This document shows, one piece after another, positions 35,199 through 43,737 of a stretch of 64,000 nt of DNA. Source of the DNA: Micromonospora_G sp040676775. GTDB taxonomy: Bacteria > Actinomycetota > Actinomycetes > Mycobacteriales > Micromonosporaceae. The stretch covers positions 310,001-374,000 of the forward strand of contig NZ_JBFAPP010000006.1 in NCBI RefSeq assembly GCF_040676775.1. Direction: 5' to 3'. The position numbers were made by a program, and so were the translations under genes. The first letter of the stretch is position 1. Every line of letters starts with the position of its first letter. The notes under the pieces are model-generated. The model was not told the origin of the DNA. It did not search any database and worked only from the letters and a program-made list of their open reading frames with translations.

Positions 35199-36998
35199 GT
35201 GACGCAGGGCGAATCTGCCCCGATGCAACGCTCTCGACGCCGGTCCAGCCGGCCCCGGTCGCGAGTGGGGCTGCGCCGTACCCTGATCACCGTCCTGGTG
35301 GTCGCCTGCCTGCTGTTCCTCAGCGTCGGCTGGCTCGGGTTGCGCGGCTGGCAGGCTCGGGGTCACCTGCTCAGCGCCGCCGGCCTCGCCCGCGAGCTGG
35401 GCGAGCAGGTGCTCGCCGGTGACACCGAACAGGCCGCCCGTACCCTGTCCGCACTCCAGTCGCAGGCCGGCGCGGCCCGCTCCGCCACCGGCGACCCGAC
35501 CTGGCGGCTCGCCGGTCACGCGCCCTACGCCGGTGACGACCTGGCGGCCGTACGGGACGTCGCCGTCGCCGTCGACGACCTCGCCCGGCACGCCTTCCCG
35601 TCGCTGCTCCGGTTGGACCTGGCCACGCTGGTGCCGAAGGGCGGACGACTCGACCTGACCCGGTTGCAGGCCGCCGCACCCGAGCTGAGCACCGCCGACA
35701 CCGCCGTCCGGCAGGCCCGCGAACGGGTCGACGGGATTCGCTCCGCCGGCCTCCAGGCACCGGTACGAGACGCGGTCGAGCAACTGCGCGCCGAGTTGGA
35801 CCGACTCGCCGATCTCACCTCCACCGCCCGCCACGGCGCGGTCCTGCTCCCACCGCTGCTGGGCGCGGGCGGCCCGCGTACGTATCTCGTCGCCTTCCAG
35901 AACCTGGCCGAACCGCGCTCGACCGGCGGCATCTTCGGCGCGTACGCGGTGATCCGGGCCGACGGCGGCAAGGTGCAGATCCTCAAGCAGGGCGCCGCCG
36001 CCGAGCTGGGCGGCTTCGACAAGCCGGTCAGCGAGCTCGACAAGGACATGCGGGGCCTCTACACCGACCTGCTCGGCATCTACCCGGCCGACGTGAACCT
36101 GACCCCGCACTTCCCGACCGCCGCCGCGCTGTTCCGCGAGATGTACCGGCGTCGGACCGGCACCGTGGTCGACGGCGTGCTCGCCACCGACCCGGTGACC
36201 CTGTCCTACCTGCTCGAGGCGATCGGCCCGGTGCCGGTGCCCAAGCACCCGACGCTGACCTCGGCCACCGCCGTGAAGACCCTGCTCTCCGACGCGTACG
36301 CGCGCATCGACGCGCCCAAGGACCAGGACAAGTACTTCGCCAACGCGGCGATGTCGGTCTTCGACGCCCTGCTCACCCGCACGGTCGACCCGCGCAAGCT
36401 GCTCGACGCACTGGACCGGGCGGTCGACGAACGGCGGATCCTGTTCTGGAGCGCCCACCAGCAGGAGCAGGACGACCTGGTCGAAACCCGCGTCGCCGGG
36501 GTCCTCCCGGAACACGAGACGGTGCCGACGGTCGGAGCCTTCCTCAACGACGGCACCGGGTCGAAGCTCGGTTACTACCTGACCCGTTCCGCCGAGCTGA
36601 CCGTGGGCGGCTGCCGCCCCGACGGGCGGCGCGAACTCAAGCTGCGGCTCGCGATCGGTTCGACCGCGCCGAGCAAGGGCCTCAGCGATTCCGTACTCGG
36701 CCTGCAGCTTCCCGGAGACCCGTACCGCAACCGAGTGGTGGCCTACGTCTTCAGCCCGGTCGGCGGTACCCCGGTACGCGCCCGGCTCGACGGCGCGGCC
36801 ACCCCGATCGGTGCCGGAATGGAACGCGGTCGCCGGGTCGCCGTACTCAGCGTCGACATCCCACCGGGCAAGACCCGGGAGCTGGAGGTCGACCTGCTGA
36901 CCCCGGTGACCCGGACCGGCACCGCAGACCTGTGGCTGACGCCCGGCGCCACGCCCTGGACCACCCGTGTCAATCCTGCAATCACGTGTGAACAGTAG
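35199..36998 (+). CDS. DUF4012 cell-surface protein
   Basis: About 599 residues. A basic N terminus (RSRRRSSRPRSRVGLRR) and one membrane helix (TLITVLVVACLLFLSVGWLGL) anchor a large outer domain of the DUF4012 family: YLVAFQNLAEPRSTGGIFGAYAVIRADGG, DVNLTPHFPTAAALFREMY, VDGVLATDPVTLSYLLEAIGPV. DUF4012 proteins occur with polysaccharide genes in actinobacteria and resemble LCP-like proteins in the ATDP segment, but no activity is proven. GTG 35199 is favoured (GGAG 9 bp upstream); ATG 35184 is also in frame. The upstream 250 bp is AT-rich. Confidence 0.82.
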   Translation: MTQGESAPMQRSRRRSSRPRSRVGLRRTLITVLVVACLLFLSVGWLGLRGWQARGHLLSAAGLARELGEQVLAGDTEQAARTLSALQSQAGAARSATGDPTWRLAGHAPYAGDDLAAVRDVAVAVDDLARHAFPSLLRLDLATLVPKGGRLDLTRLQAAAPELSTADTAVRQARERVDGIRSAGLQAPVRDAVEQLRAELDRLADLTSTARHGAVLLPPLLGAGGPRTYLVAFQNLAEPRSTGGIFGAYAVIRADGGKVQILKQGAAAELGGFDKPVSELDKDMRGLYTDLLGIYPADVNLTPHFPTAAALFREMYRRRTGTVVDGVLATDPVTLSYLLEAIGPVPVPKHPTLTSATAVKTLLSDAYARIDAPKDQDKYFANAAMSVFDALLTRTVDPRKLLDALDRAVDERRILFWSAHQQEQDDLVETRVAGVLPEHETVPTVGAFLNDGTGSKLGYYLTRSAELTVGGCRPDGRRELKLRLAIGSTAPSKGLSDSVLGLQLPGDPYRNRVVAYVFSPVGGTPVRARLDGAATPIGAGMERGRRVAVLSVDIPPGKTRELEVDLLTPVTRTGTADLWLTPGATPWTTRVNPAITCEQ

Positions 36999-37012
36999 AG
37001 AGAGGATCCATC

Positions 37013-37612
37013 ATGCGGCTCACCCGCATCGTCGCCTCGGCCATGGCGGCATTCGTCATGGCCGGCGCGCTTGCCACCATGACATCCAGCCCGGCGGCCG
37101 CCCAACCACAACCGCCCTACCCGCCGCAGCCGCCGGTGTTGACTCTGAGCGAGTCGGCCGTGGCGATCGGCGAGGAGGTCACGTTGTTCGGCCGGTTCTA
37201 CGGGCCGAACGAGACCGTCGACATCGTCTTCACGCCACAGGCGGCGGCGGCCGGTGCCGTCGAGCGGACCACCGTCCGTCAGGAAAACGGTACGACCGTC
37301 GCGATGGTGCCGGTCGCGTACCCGTCGGGACCGCCGCCGGCGCTGGTCGCGGTGACCAACGCCCAGGGCGAGTTCCAGATCACGTTCGACGCGGACTGGA
37401 AGGGCACCTGGCTGATCACGGCGACCGGTCGTGAGTCGGGCCTGAGCGCGAGCGTCGTGCTGACCGTGGTGCCCCGTCAGCTCCCGGTCACCGGTAGCTC
37501 GCTCGGTCGTCAGCTCGGCGTCGGTGCCGGGCTGCTGCTCCTCGGTGTGGTCCTGGTCCTGCTGACCGTGGTCCGTCGCCGTCGCGGCGGTATGCGCGCC
37601 GGTACGGCCTGA
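37013..37612 (+). CDS. LPVTG-type wall-anchored protein
   Basis: 199 residues, an almost textbook sortase substrate: signal peptide (MRLTRIVASAMAAFVMAGALA, cleavage after PAAA), a proline-rich spacer (PQPPYPPQPP), one immunoglobulin-like beta domain, then LPVTGSS, a hydrophobic helix and a basic tail RRRRGG. AGAGAGG precedes the ATG, 15 bp after the DUF4012 gene, so the two probably form an operon. The sortase itself is not in the window. Its function may be to decorate the wall or to display the partner protein. Confidence 0.85.
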   Translation: MRLTRIVASAMAAFVMAGALATMTSSPAAAQPQPPYPPQPPVLTLSESAVAIGEEVTLFGRFYGPNETVDIVFTPQAAAAGAVERTTVRQENGTTVAMVPVAYPSGPPPALVAVTNAQGEFQITFDADWKGTWLITATGRESGLSASVVLTVVPRQLPVTGSSLGRQLGVGAGLLLLGVVLVLLTVVRRRRGGMRAGTA

Positions 37613-37662
37613 CCCGACCCGCGGGGAGGATGGCCGATCTCCCGTGGTGGCGTTGCACGCCT

Positions 37663-37704
37663 GAGCGCCGGTCGGACGAGCGAGAGCTTGTCCGACCGGC
37701 GCTC
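37663..37704 (+). terminator. terminator hairpin after the LPVTG gene
   Basis: A perfect 15-bp stem (GAGCGCCGGTCGGAC with its complement at 37690-37704) and a 12-base loop, 51 bp after the LPVTG stop codon. Confidence 0.8.
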
Positions 37705-37790
37705 GCCCATGTCCGAACGCGTACGCAGTTGGTCCTGATGGCGGCTGTCGTGGCACCACTTCCGACGGCGGTCCGGCCACAATTGATCAG

Positions 37791-38258
37791 ATGAACCGTC
37801 CCCTGCTGTTCCTCGACATAGATGGGGTGCTGAACCCGTTCGACGGCCCCTGCCCCGCCGGTTTCTCCGAACACGACCTGTTTCCCGGCGAAGAGTCCAT
37901 CAGGATCAACCCCGGTCACGGTGCCTGGATCACCGAGCTGGCCGCCACCTTCGACGTCACCTGGGCGACCAGTTGGAACGACGACGCGAACCGCCTCCTC
38001 GCGCCGCTGCTGGGCATCCGCGCGTTGCCCGTACTCACGATGCCGCCGGTGCCGTTCCATCCGAACGCCAAGGTTCCGCTGATCGCCGCACTGGCGCAGG
38101 ACCGGCCGACGGCCTGGATCGACGACGCGCACACCCACGAGGCCCGGACCTGGCGCGACAACCGCACCGCACCGACCATCCTGGTCGCCGCGGACCCGGC
38201 CGTCGGCCTCACCCGCGCGCACGTCGACCAGATCCTCGCCTGGTCCGCCAGCCTGTGA
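37791..38258 (+). CDS. HAD-like hydrolase domain protein
   Basis: 155 residues of the small HAD-like fold: motif I FLDIDGVLNPF (two Asp), a motif II-like WATSWNDDAN, and a motif IV-like AWIDDAHTHEA. This is the secondary-type family often annotated simply as HAD domain-containing; the substrate is unknown. It is monocistronic, with no strong ribosome binding site. Position after a terminator and before a transporter gives no further clue. Confidence 0.75.
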   Translation: MNRPLLFLDIDGVLNPFDGPCPAGFSEHDLFPGEESIRINPGHGAWITELAATFDVTWATSWNDDANRLLAPLLGIRALPVLTMPPVPFHPNAKVPLIAALAQDRPTAWIDDAHTHEARTWRDNRTAPTILVAADPAVGLTRAHVDQILAWSASL

Positions 38259-38378
38259 CCGCCTGAACTCTCCCTACCGCACCGTGATCCACCCGACAGG
38301 AGTGAAAACTTCTCACCTCGGGTAGTAGCCGCCCCGCGCCGCCGGTGTGTGCGGTGCCGGTGAAGGAGAGGTGGCGGC

Positions 38379-40034
38379 GTGGATGGCGGCCTGAGACTGA
38401 ACATGAACGCGCTGGATTACGCGATCCTGGCGCTCTACTTCGTCACGGTGCTCGGGGTGGGCTTCATGGCCCGCCGAGCGATCCGGAACAGTACCGACTT
38501 CTTCCTCTCCGGCCGGTCGCTGCCGGCCTGGGTCACCGGGCTGGCCTTCGTCGCGGCGAACCTCGGCGCGCTGGAGATCATCGGGATGGCCGCCAACGGC
38601 GCCCAGTACGGCATGATGACGCTGCACTACTACTGGATCGGTGCCGTACCGGCGATGGTCTTCCTGGGCATCGTGATGATGCCCTTCTACTACGGTTCCA
38701 AGGTCCGCAGCGTCCCGGAGTACCTGCGGCTGCGGTTCAACCGGCCGACCCACCTGTTCAACGCGTTGAGTTTCGCGCTGGCCCAGGTGCTGATCGCCGG
38801 GGTGAACCTCTACGCCCTCGCGCTGGTGATGCAGGCACTGCTCGGCTGGCCGCTCTGGCTGTCCATCGTGGTCGGCGCGGCGATCGTGCTGGCCTACATC
38901 ACCGTCGGCGGGCTGACCTCGGCGATCTACAACGAGGTGCTCCAGTTCTTCGTCATCCTCGCCGGGCTGATCCCGATCACCGTGATCGGTCTGGTCAAGG
39001 TCGGCGGTGTCGACGGACTCTTCGACGCGGTGCGCGCCTCGGACCTCGGCGAGGCTGGGCTGCACACCTGGGCCGACACCGGCAGTTCCGCCAACCCGCT
39101 CGGTGCGAACTGGATCGGGCTCGTCTTCGGCCTCGGCTTCGTGCTCTCGTTCGGCTACTGGACCACGAACTTCGCCGAGGTCCAGCGGGCGCTGTCCGCG
39201 CGGAACATGAGCGCCGCCCGGCGTACGCCGATCATCGCCGCGTACCCGAAGCTGCTGATCCCGGTCGTGACGGTCATCCCCGGTCTGATCGCCCTGATCA
39301 CCGTGCAGGGGCTCGGGGCGGAAAGCGGTGCGTTGCAGTACAACAACGCGATCCCGCTGCTGATGCGCGACCTGCTGCCCAACGGCGTGCTGGGTGTGGC
39401 GGTGACCGGGCTGCTCGCCTCGTTCATGGCCGGTATGGCGGCGAACGTCAGCGGCTTCAACACCGTCTTCACGTACGACATCTGGCAGTCCTACGTCCGG
39501 CGCGACCGTGACGACGACTACTACCTGCGGGTGGGCCGGATCGCCACCATCGGCGGTGTTGTCGTCGGCATCGGTACGGCCTTCATCGCGGCCGGCTTCA
39601 GCAACATCATGAACTACATCCAGACGTTGTTCTCGCTGTTCAACGCCCCGCTGTTCGCGACCTTCATCTTCGGCATGTTCTGGAAGCGGATGACCGCCTG
39701 GGCCGGGTTCTGGTCCCTGCTCGCCGGCACCGTCGGCTCGCTCGCCACGTACCTGCTCTACCTGGCCGACGTGCTCAAGTTCGACTCCGACCTGGAGGAG
39801 AGCTTCTGGGGCGCCGGGGTGGCGTTCGTCCTGGTCGCGATCGTCGCGGCGGTGCTGACGCCGTTCGGCGCGGCGAAGCGCGACGACGACCTGCGCGGCC
39901 TGGTCTACGGCCTGGGCGGGGTCGACCTCAAGGGCGACGTACTCGCCGGTGACGCCGCCTGGTACCGCTCGCCGCTGCTGCTCGGCGGCATCGCCCTCGC
40001 CCTGTCCGGTCTGCTCTACCTGCTGGTCCTCTGA
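38379..40034 (+). CDS. sodium:solute symporter (SSS family)
   Basis: 551 residues, about 14 membrane helices, in the SSS/SGLT fold: DYAILALYFVTVLGVGFMARR, DFFLSGRSLPAWVTGLAF, ANLGALEIIGMAANGAQYG, YITVGGLTSAIYNEVLQF and FNTVFTYDIWQ are typical. The GLTS segment lines the substrate route. Sugar, inositol or monocarboxylate are possible substrates. GTG 38379 follows GGAGAGG. It is co-transcribed with a small two-helix membrane protein that starts 14 bp after its stop. Confidence 0.88.
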   Translation: MDGGLRLNMNALDYAILALYFVTVLGVGFMARRAIRNSTDFFLSGRSLPAWVTGLAFVAANLGALEIIGMAANGAQYGMMTLHYYWIGAVPAMVFLGIVMMPFYYGSKVRSVPEYLRLRFNRPTHLFNALSFALAQVLIAGVNLYALALVMQALLGWPLWLSIVVGAAIVLAYITVGGLTSAIYNEVLQFFVILAGLIPITVIGLVKVGGVDGLFDAVRASDLGEAGLHTWADTGSSANPLGANWIGLVFGLGFVLSFGYWTTNFAEVQRALSARNMSAARRTPIIAAYPKLLIPVVTVIPGLIALITVQGLGAESGALQYNNAIPLLMRDLLPNGVLGVAVTGLLASFMAGMAANVSGFNTVFTYDIWQSYVRRDRDDDYYLRVGRIATIGGVVVGIGTAFIAAGFSNIMNYIQTLFSLFNAPLFATFIFGMFWKRMTAWAGFWSLLAGTVGSLATYLLYLADVLKFDSDLEESFWGAGVAFVLVAIVAAVLTPFGAAKRDDDLRGLVYGLGGVDLKGDVLAGDAAWYRSPLLLGGIALALSGLLYLLVL

Positions 40035-40048
40035 AAGGGGTGGACACG

Positions 40049-40375
40049 ATGCCCGAGAACACCGATCCGAGCACCGACACACTCGACACCACCGAGGCCG
40101 AGCGCCGCTCGGCCGCCGCCCGCCGGTTCGACCTGCGCCGGGTGATCGGTGGTCTGTTCCTGGCGTACGGCGTGATCGTCACCGGAATGGGCCTGTTCGA
40201 CTCCGACGCCGAGATCGCCAAAGCCCAGGGCGTACGGATCAACCTCTGGGCCGGGCTGGCGATGCTGGTCTTCGGCCTCGCCTTCCTGCTCTGGCAGTGG
40301 CTGCGCCCGGTGGAGGCCCCCGACCCGTCGCCGACCGATCGGGACACCGACGCCCCCGACGCCCCCGCCCGATAA
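40049..40375 (+). CDS. small membrane partner of the SSS symporter
   Basis: 108 residues from ATG 40049 (AAAGGGG 8 bp upstream). Acidic N terminus, two membrane helices (VIGGLFLAYGVIVTGMGLF; INLWAGLAMLVFGLAFLLWQW) and an acidic Pro/Asp tail. It is likely an accessory subunit, as many SSS transporters in actinobacteria have a short membrane partner encoded directly downstream. No known domain is recognised. Confidence 0.65.
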   Translation: MPENTDPSTDTLDTTEAERRSAAARRFDLRRVIGGLFLAYGVIVTGMGLFDSDAEIAKAQGVRINLWAGLAMLVFGLAFLLWQWLRPVEAPDPSPTDRDTDAPDAPAR

Positions 40376-40415
40376 CCCGCCCCCGGTCCCGGGACACCGG
40401 CCCGGTTGTTGCACC

Positions 40416-40455
40416 GCCGAATGGCGCCGCGTACGGATTCGCGGCGCCATTCGGC
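40416..40455. terminator. bidirectional terminator hairpin
   Basis: A perfect 16-bp stem (40416-40431 with 40440-40455) around an 8-base loop, between the symporter operon (ends 40375) and the convergent merR gene (ends 40466). Confidence 0.85.
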
Positions 40456-40465
40456 CGTGACCGGG

Positions 40466-40873
40466 TCACGCCGGAGACGACGCCACGGCGGTCGAGTCGC
40501 AGGCCGGGTATTCCCCGGAAGCCCGCTGTTCGGTGGTCTCGATGTAGTCGTGCAGCGCCTGTCGGGAGCGGGCGAGGGTGTCGATGCGTTCGTCCAGCCC
40601 GTGCAGGCGGGCCCGCAGGGTGTCCAGGAGATCGGGGCACGGTTCGAGTTCGGGGGCGGTGCCGGTGGCGCAGGGCAGCAGGAATCCGATGTCCTGGGTC
40701 GACAGCCCGGCTTCGAGCAGCTTCCGGATCTGGGTCACGGTCAGGATCGCGTCGGTGGTGTATTCGCGGTAGCCGCTGGCGCCACGGCCGGGCTCGAGCA
40801 GGCCCTGGGCCTCGTAGTACCGCAACTGATGTGCGTTGACGCCGGACCGTCGACTCAGTTCACCGATCAGCAC
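40466..40873 (-). CDS. MerR-family regulator
   Basis: 135 residues from GTG 40873. MerR DNA-binding helix-turn-helix and wing: MLIGELSRRSGVNAHQLRYYEAQGLLEPGRGASGYREY, followed by a long dimer helix. Two Cys in LLPCATGTAPELEPC might sense a thiol-reactive or metal signal. It is divergent from an oxidoreductase/F420-PPOX pair, with a dyad in a promoter having a long -35/-10 gap, the usual MerR activation design. Autoregulation and control of the divergent pair are inferred. Confidence 0.85.
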   Translation of the reverse strand: MLIGELSRRSGVNAHQLRYYEAQGLLEPGRGASGYREYTTDAILTVTQIRKLLEAGLSTQDIGFLLPCATGTAPELEPCPDLLDTLRARLHGLDERIDTLARSRQALHDYIETTEQRASGEYPACDSTAVASSPA

Positions 40874-40885
40874 TCTCGTTCCCCC

Positions 40886-40920
40886 TTGACCTTCATATCG
40901 GTGTGAACGTTGATGATTCT
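40886..40920 (+). promoter_or_regulatory. MerR-type promoter with internal dyad
   Basis: TTGACC at 40886-40891, then the dyad TTCATA-TCGG-TGTGAA (40892-40907), then a weak -10 (GATGAT at 40912 or GATTCT at 40915). The extended spacer of about 20 bp with a dyad inside is the pattern MerR proteins untwist. It lies between merR and the divergent oxidoreductase. Confidence 0.5.
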
Positions 40921-40956
40921 GCCAGCACCATCAATTCGACTCGATGGGAAAACACG

Positions 40957-41859
40957 ATGCGAGACAGCGATGCCGGTCCTGGTCCGGTGACGGTCGTCGG
41001 CCTCGGTCTGATGGGCCAGGCGCTGGCCGGGGCGTTCCTGCAGGACGGACACCCCACGACCGTGTGGAACCGTACGGCGGCGAAGGCAGAGCACCTCGTC
41101 GCCCGGGGCGCGACCCTCGCCGACTCGGCCCACGACGCCGTCACGGCCAGCCCGCTCGTGGTCGTCTGCGTGTCGGACTACGACGCCGTACACGAACTGC
41201 TCGACCCGCTGGGCGACGCCCTCGCCGGTCGGGTCCTGGTGAACCTGACCTCGGGACCCTCGCTGGTGGCGCGGGAAACCGCCGAGTGGGCGGCGCGACT
41301 GGGCGTCACCTACCTCGACGGCGCGATCATGGCTGTTCCCGCCGGCATCGGTACGGCGGACGCCGCCATCCTCTACAGCGGGTCCCGTTCCGCCTTCGAC
41401 CTGCACGAACCGGCCCTGAGAAGCCTCGCCACCGAAACGACGACATTCATCGGTGAGGACCCCGGCCTGTCGGCGCTGTTCGAGATGGCGATGCTCGGCG
41501 TGATGTGGGGCGTCCTGAACGGATTCCTCCACGGTGCGGCCCTGCTGGGCGCGGCGGGGGTGGACGCCACGGCCTTCGCCCCGATCGCGAAGATGGGGAT
41601 CGGAACCGTGGCAGACTGGGTGCACGACTATGCGCGGCAGATCGACGACGGAGCCTATCCGGTGCTGGATTCGACCATCGACACCCACCTGGCCACGATG
41701 GAGCATCTCGTGCACGAGAGCGAGTCCCTCGGTGTCAGCGCCGAACTGCCGAGGTTCGTCAGGGCCCTGGCCGAACAGGCGGTGGCCGCCGGGCACGGCG
41801 GAAACGGTTACGCTGCGTTGATCGAGCAGTTCCGCACACCTTCGGGGGTACGAGCATGA
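40957..41859 (+). CDS. NAD(P)-dependent oxidoreductase, imine-reductase-like
   Basis: 300 residues from ATG 40957 (GGGAA upstream). Rossmann motif VTVVGLGLMGQALAGAFLQ and TVWNRTAAKAEHL (Arg suggests NADP preference), then a helical C-terminal domain. The 6-phosphogluconate/3-hydroxyisobutyrate dehydrogenase superfamily fits; the DGAIMAVPAGIGTADAAILYSGS stretch in place of the Lys-type catalytic site resembles imine reductases. The substrate is unknown. It overlaps the next gene by 4 bases (ATGA), and both probably respond to the divergent MerR regulator. Confidence 0.83.
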   Translation: MRDSDAGPGPVTVVGLGLMGQALAGAFLQDGHPTTVWNRTAAKAEHLVARGATLADSAHDAVTASPLVVVCVSDYDAVHELLDPLGDALAGRVLVNLTSGPSLVARETAEWAARLGVTYLDGAIMAVPAGIGTADAAILYSGSRSAFDLHEPALRSLATETTTFIGEDPGLSALFEMAMLGVMWGVLNGFLHGAALLGAAGVDATAFAPIAKMGIGTVADWVHDYARQIDDGAYPVLDSTIDTHLATMEHLVHESESLGVSAELPRFVRALAEQAVAAGHGGNGYAALIEQFRTPSGVRA

Positions 41860-42287
41860 CCGCGACCCGGTTCGACCCGCGTACGTTGCTCGCCGCAAGC
41901 CGGCTCGGCGTGCTCGCGACGATCAAGGCGGATGGTCGCCCCCAGCTTTCCCCCGTCATGCCCTTCTACGATCGGCAGGCCGGTCTCCTCTACGTGTCGA
42001 TGACGCAGGGGCGGGCCAAGACGGCGAATCTGCGCCGGGATCCGCGCGCCACACTGGAGGTCACCGGCCCGGACGGCCGCGAATGGGCCACCGCCGAGGG
42101 CATCGCGACCCTGACCGGCCCGGGAACCGACCCCCACGGCCCCGAGGTCGAGGCGCTGGTGGACTACTACCGCCTCGCCGCGGGCGAGCACCCGGACTGG
42201 GACGAGTACCGGTCGGTGATGGTGTCCGACCGCAGGGTGCTCATGGTGATGACCGTCGACCACGTCTACGGCGCCAGCATCCGTTGA
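41856..42287 (+). CDS. PPOX-class F420-dependent enzyme
   Basis: 143 residues of the split-barrel flavin/F420-binding fold: LAASRLGVLATIKADGRPQLSPVMPFYD, then GLLYVSMTQGRAKTANLRRDPRATLEVTG and a terminal VHVY pattern (VDHVYGASIR). These small enzymes reduce diverse compounds with F420H2. ATG 41856 lies in the ATGA overlap with the upstream oxidoreductase, so translation is coupled. With the LLM-class enzyme at 1607, this adds to the F420-linked gene content of the window. Confidence 0.85.
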   Translation: MTATRFDPRTLLAASRLGVLATIKADGRPQLSPVMPFYDRQAGLLYVSMTQGRAKTANLRRDPRATLEVTGPDGREWATAEGIATLTGPGTDPHGPEVEALVDYYRLAAGEHPDWDEYRSVMVSDRRVLMVMTVDHVYGASIR

Positions 42288-42305
42288 CGACGCGGGCTAC
42301 CGGGA

Positions 42306-42416
42306 CTATGCGTCGAAGAGTTCCGCGGTGAAGAAGTCACGGAGTTCGGCGACGGCCGAGCCCGGCTCGCCCTCGCACGAGGCGTTGCGCATCCTCGTGT
42401 CCTGGACGGCGGGCAT
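42306..42416 (-). CDS. possible small ORF or gene remnant after the P450
   Basis: 36 codons from ATG 42416, 10 bp after the P450 stop codon. The peptide runs MPAVQDTRMR and ends VAELRDFFTAELFDA. Third codon positions are almost all G or C (31 of 35), as in real genes here. There is no Shine-Dalgarno sequence, though reinitiation after the P450 is possible. It could be a coupled accessory peptide of the RiPP locus or the tail of a decayed gene. No family is recognised. Confidence 0.35.
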   Translation of the reverse strand: MPAVQDTRMRNASCEGEPGSAVAELRDFFTAELFDA

Positions 42417-42426
42417 CGTCCGGACG

Positions 42427-43719
42427 TCAACGGGTGATCGGTAGGAAGCGTGCCCGGAGCCCCGTCGGTGCGAGCCGGCCGAGGAACTCCGGGTCGGCCG
42501 TCTCGGCGTTCGGTGACTCGACGGTGAAGCGCTGGGCCAGCCGTGAGGTGGCGAGCGTGAGTTGCCGCATGGTCAGCGCCGAGCCCACGCAGACCCGGGG
42601 ACCGGCACCGAACGGCAGATACGCCGCGCTGGGCGCCGGTCGTCCGGTCAACCAGCGGCCGGGGTCGAACTCGTCCGGTCGCTGCCACCACCGTGGGTCC
42701 CGGTGGATCAGGTACGGGTTGAGCAGCACGTCGTCTCCGGGGCGTAGCGACCACTGGCCCAGGGTGGTGGCCGTACTGGCGGTGCGGGTCATCAGCCACA
42801 CGGGTGGGTATAGCCGGAGCACCTCCTTGACCACGGCTTCGGCCAGCGGGAGCCGCGCCGCCGGCTGGGCGTCACCGCCCGGCCCGCCCGCTTCGGCGCG
42901 CAGGTCGGCGGTCAGTCGGGGTTGGCGGGCCAACTCCCGGACGATCGAGGCGAGCGCGGCGGCGGGAACACCGTGGCCGCCCATCAGGATGCCGCGAAGT
43001 GTCGACATCACCGCCCGGTCGGTCATCCCCGGGTCGGCGGTGAGCAGCAGGGAGAGCAGGTCGCCGTGGGTGTTCCCGCTGCCGGAGGCGCGTCGCCGGG
43101 CGACGATCGCGGTCAGGGAGTCGATGGTGTGCCGGTGGGAACGGAAGAAGCGGCGGTTGCGTCGCAGCGGCAGCCAGGCGGGCAACTGGTACGACGTGCC
43201 GGAGAACGGTCGGGTGACGTCCAGGCTTTCGGCGAGAAGTTCGGGGATCTCGGCGGAGTCGGGACCGAAGCAGTATTCGGAGATCGACCGGGCGGTGAAC
43301 GTACGCATCAGGGGGAGCACGTCACACTCGGCACCGGCCACCGAGTCGGTGACCTCGTCGAGGATCTCGACGGTACGGTCGTCCGCCGCGACGGAGTTGG
43401 CGTGGTTGAGCCCCGGCCACACCGTACGGCGCGCGGACATCCAGGAATTGCCCTGCCTGGTGGCCTGCTCGATGTCCCGTCGGGTGTCGAAGGGCGCCAG
43501 TTCCGTGACGAAGTCGCGGTTCGTACGGGCGAGCACGTCGTGCGTCAGGTCCGGGTCGATCACGAACACGGTCCGCTCGTCGTACGAGAAGACGTCGCCG
43601 TACTCGTGGTGGCAGCGCCGGAGGAACCCGATCCGGTCGTTGTCGTACGCCGGGATGTTGCCCATCAGCCAGTGCCCGCGCGGACCTGGCGGTCGACTTA
43701 TCTCCTTGACGTGTGCCAT
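42427..43719 (-). CDS. cytochrome P450, probable RiPP-crosslinking enzyme
   Basis: 430 residues from ATG 43719 (GGGGG 6 bp upstream; TTG 43731 also in frame). Heme loop FGAGPRVCVG with Cys377; ExxR at 299-302 (EVLR); PERF-type FDPGRW. The I helix reads GGHGVP at 247-252, where most P450s have an acidic residue and Thr (A/G-G-x-E/D-T-T). It is 106 bp downstream of a 32-codon gene encoding an aromatic-rich C terminus, on the same strand. P450s next to such precursors form biaryl or C-N links between Tyr/Trp/His side chains (biarylitides, cittilin, tryptorubin). No ferredoxin gene is adjacent. The substrate assignment is inference. Confidence 0.88.
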   Translation of the reverse strand: MAHVKEISRPPGPRGHWLMGNIPAYDNDRIGFLRRCHHEYGDVFSYDERTVFVIDPDLTHDVLARTNRDFVTELAPFDTRRDIEQATRQGNSWMSARRTVWPGLNHANSVAADDRTVEILDEVTDSVAGAECDVLPLMRTFTARSISEYCFGPDSAEIPELLAESLDVTRPFSGTSYQLPAWLPLRRNRRFFRSHRHTIDSLTAIVARRRASGSGNTHGDLLSLLLTADPGMTDRAVMSTLRGILMGGHGVPAAALASIVRELARQPRLTADLRAEAGGPGGDAQPAARLPLAEAVVKEVLRLYPPVWLMTRTASTATTLGQWSLRPGDDVLLNPYLIHRDPRWWQRPDEFDPGRWLTGRPAPSAAYLPFGAGPRVCVGSALTMRQLTLATSRLAQRFTVESPNAETADPEFLGRLAPTGLRARFLPITR

Positions 43720-43737
43720 CCGGGCCCCCAAGAGAGA

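Noticed and set aside
38313..40082. 589-residue minus-strand frame
   Set aside because: Antisense to the symporter; Asp/Gln/Arg-rich and without domains.
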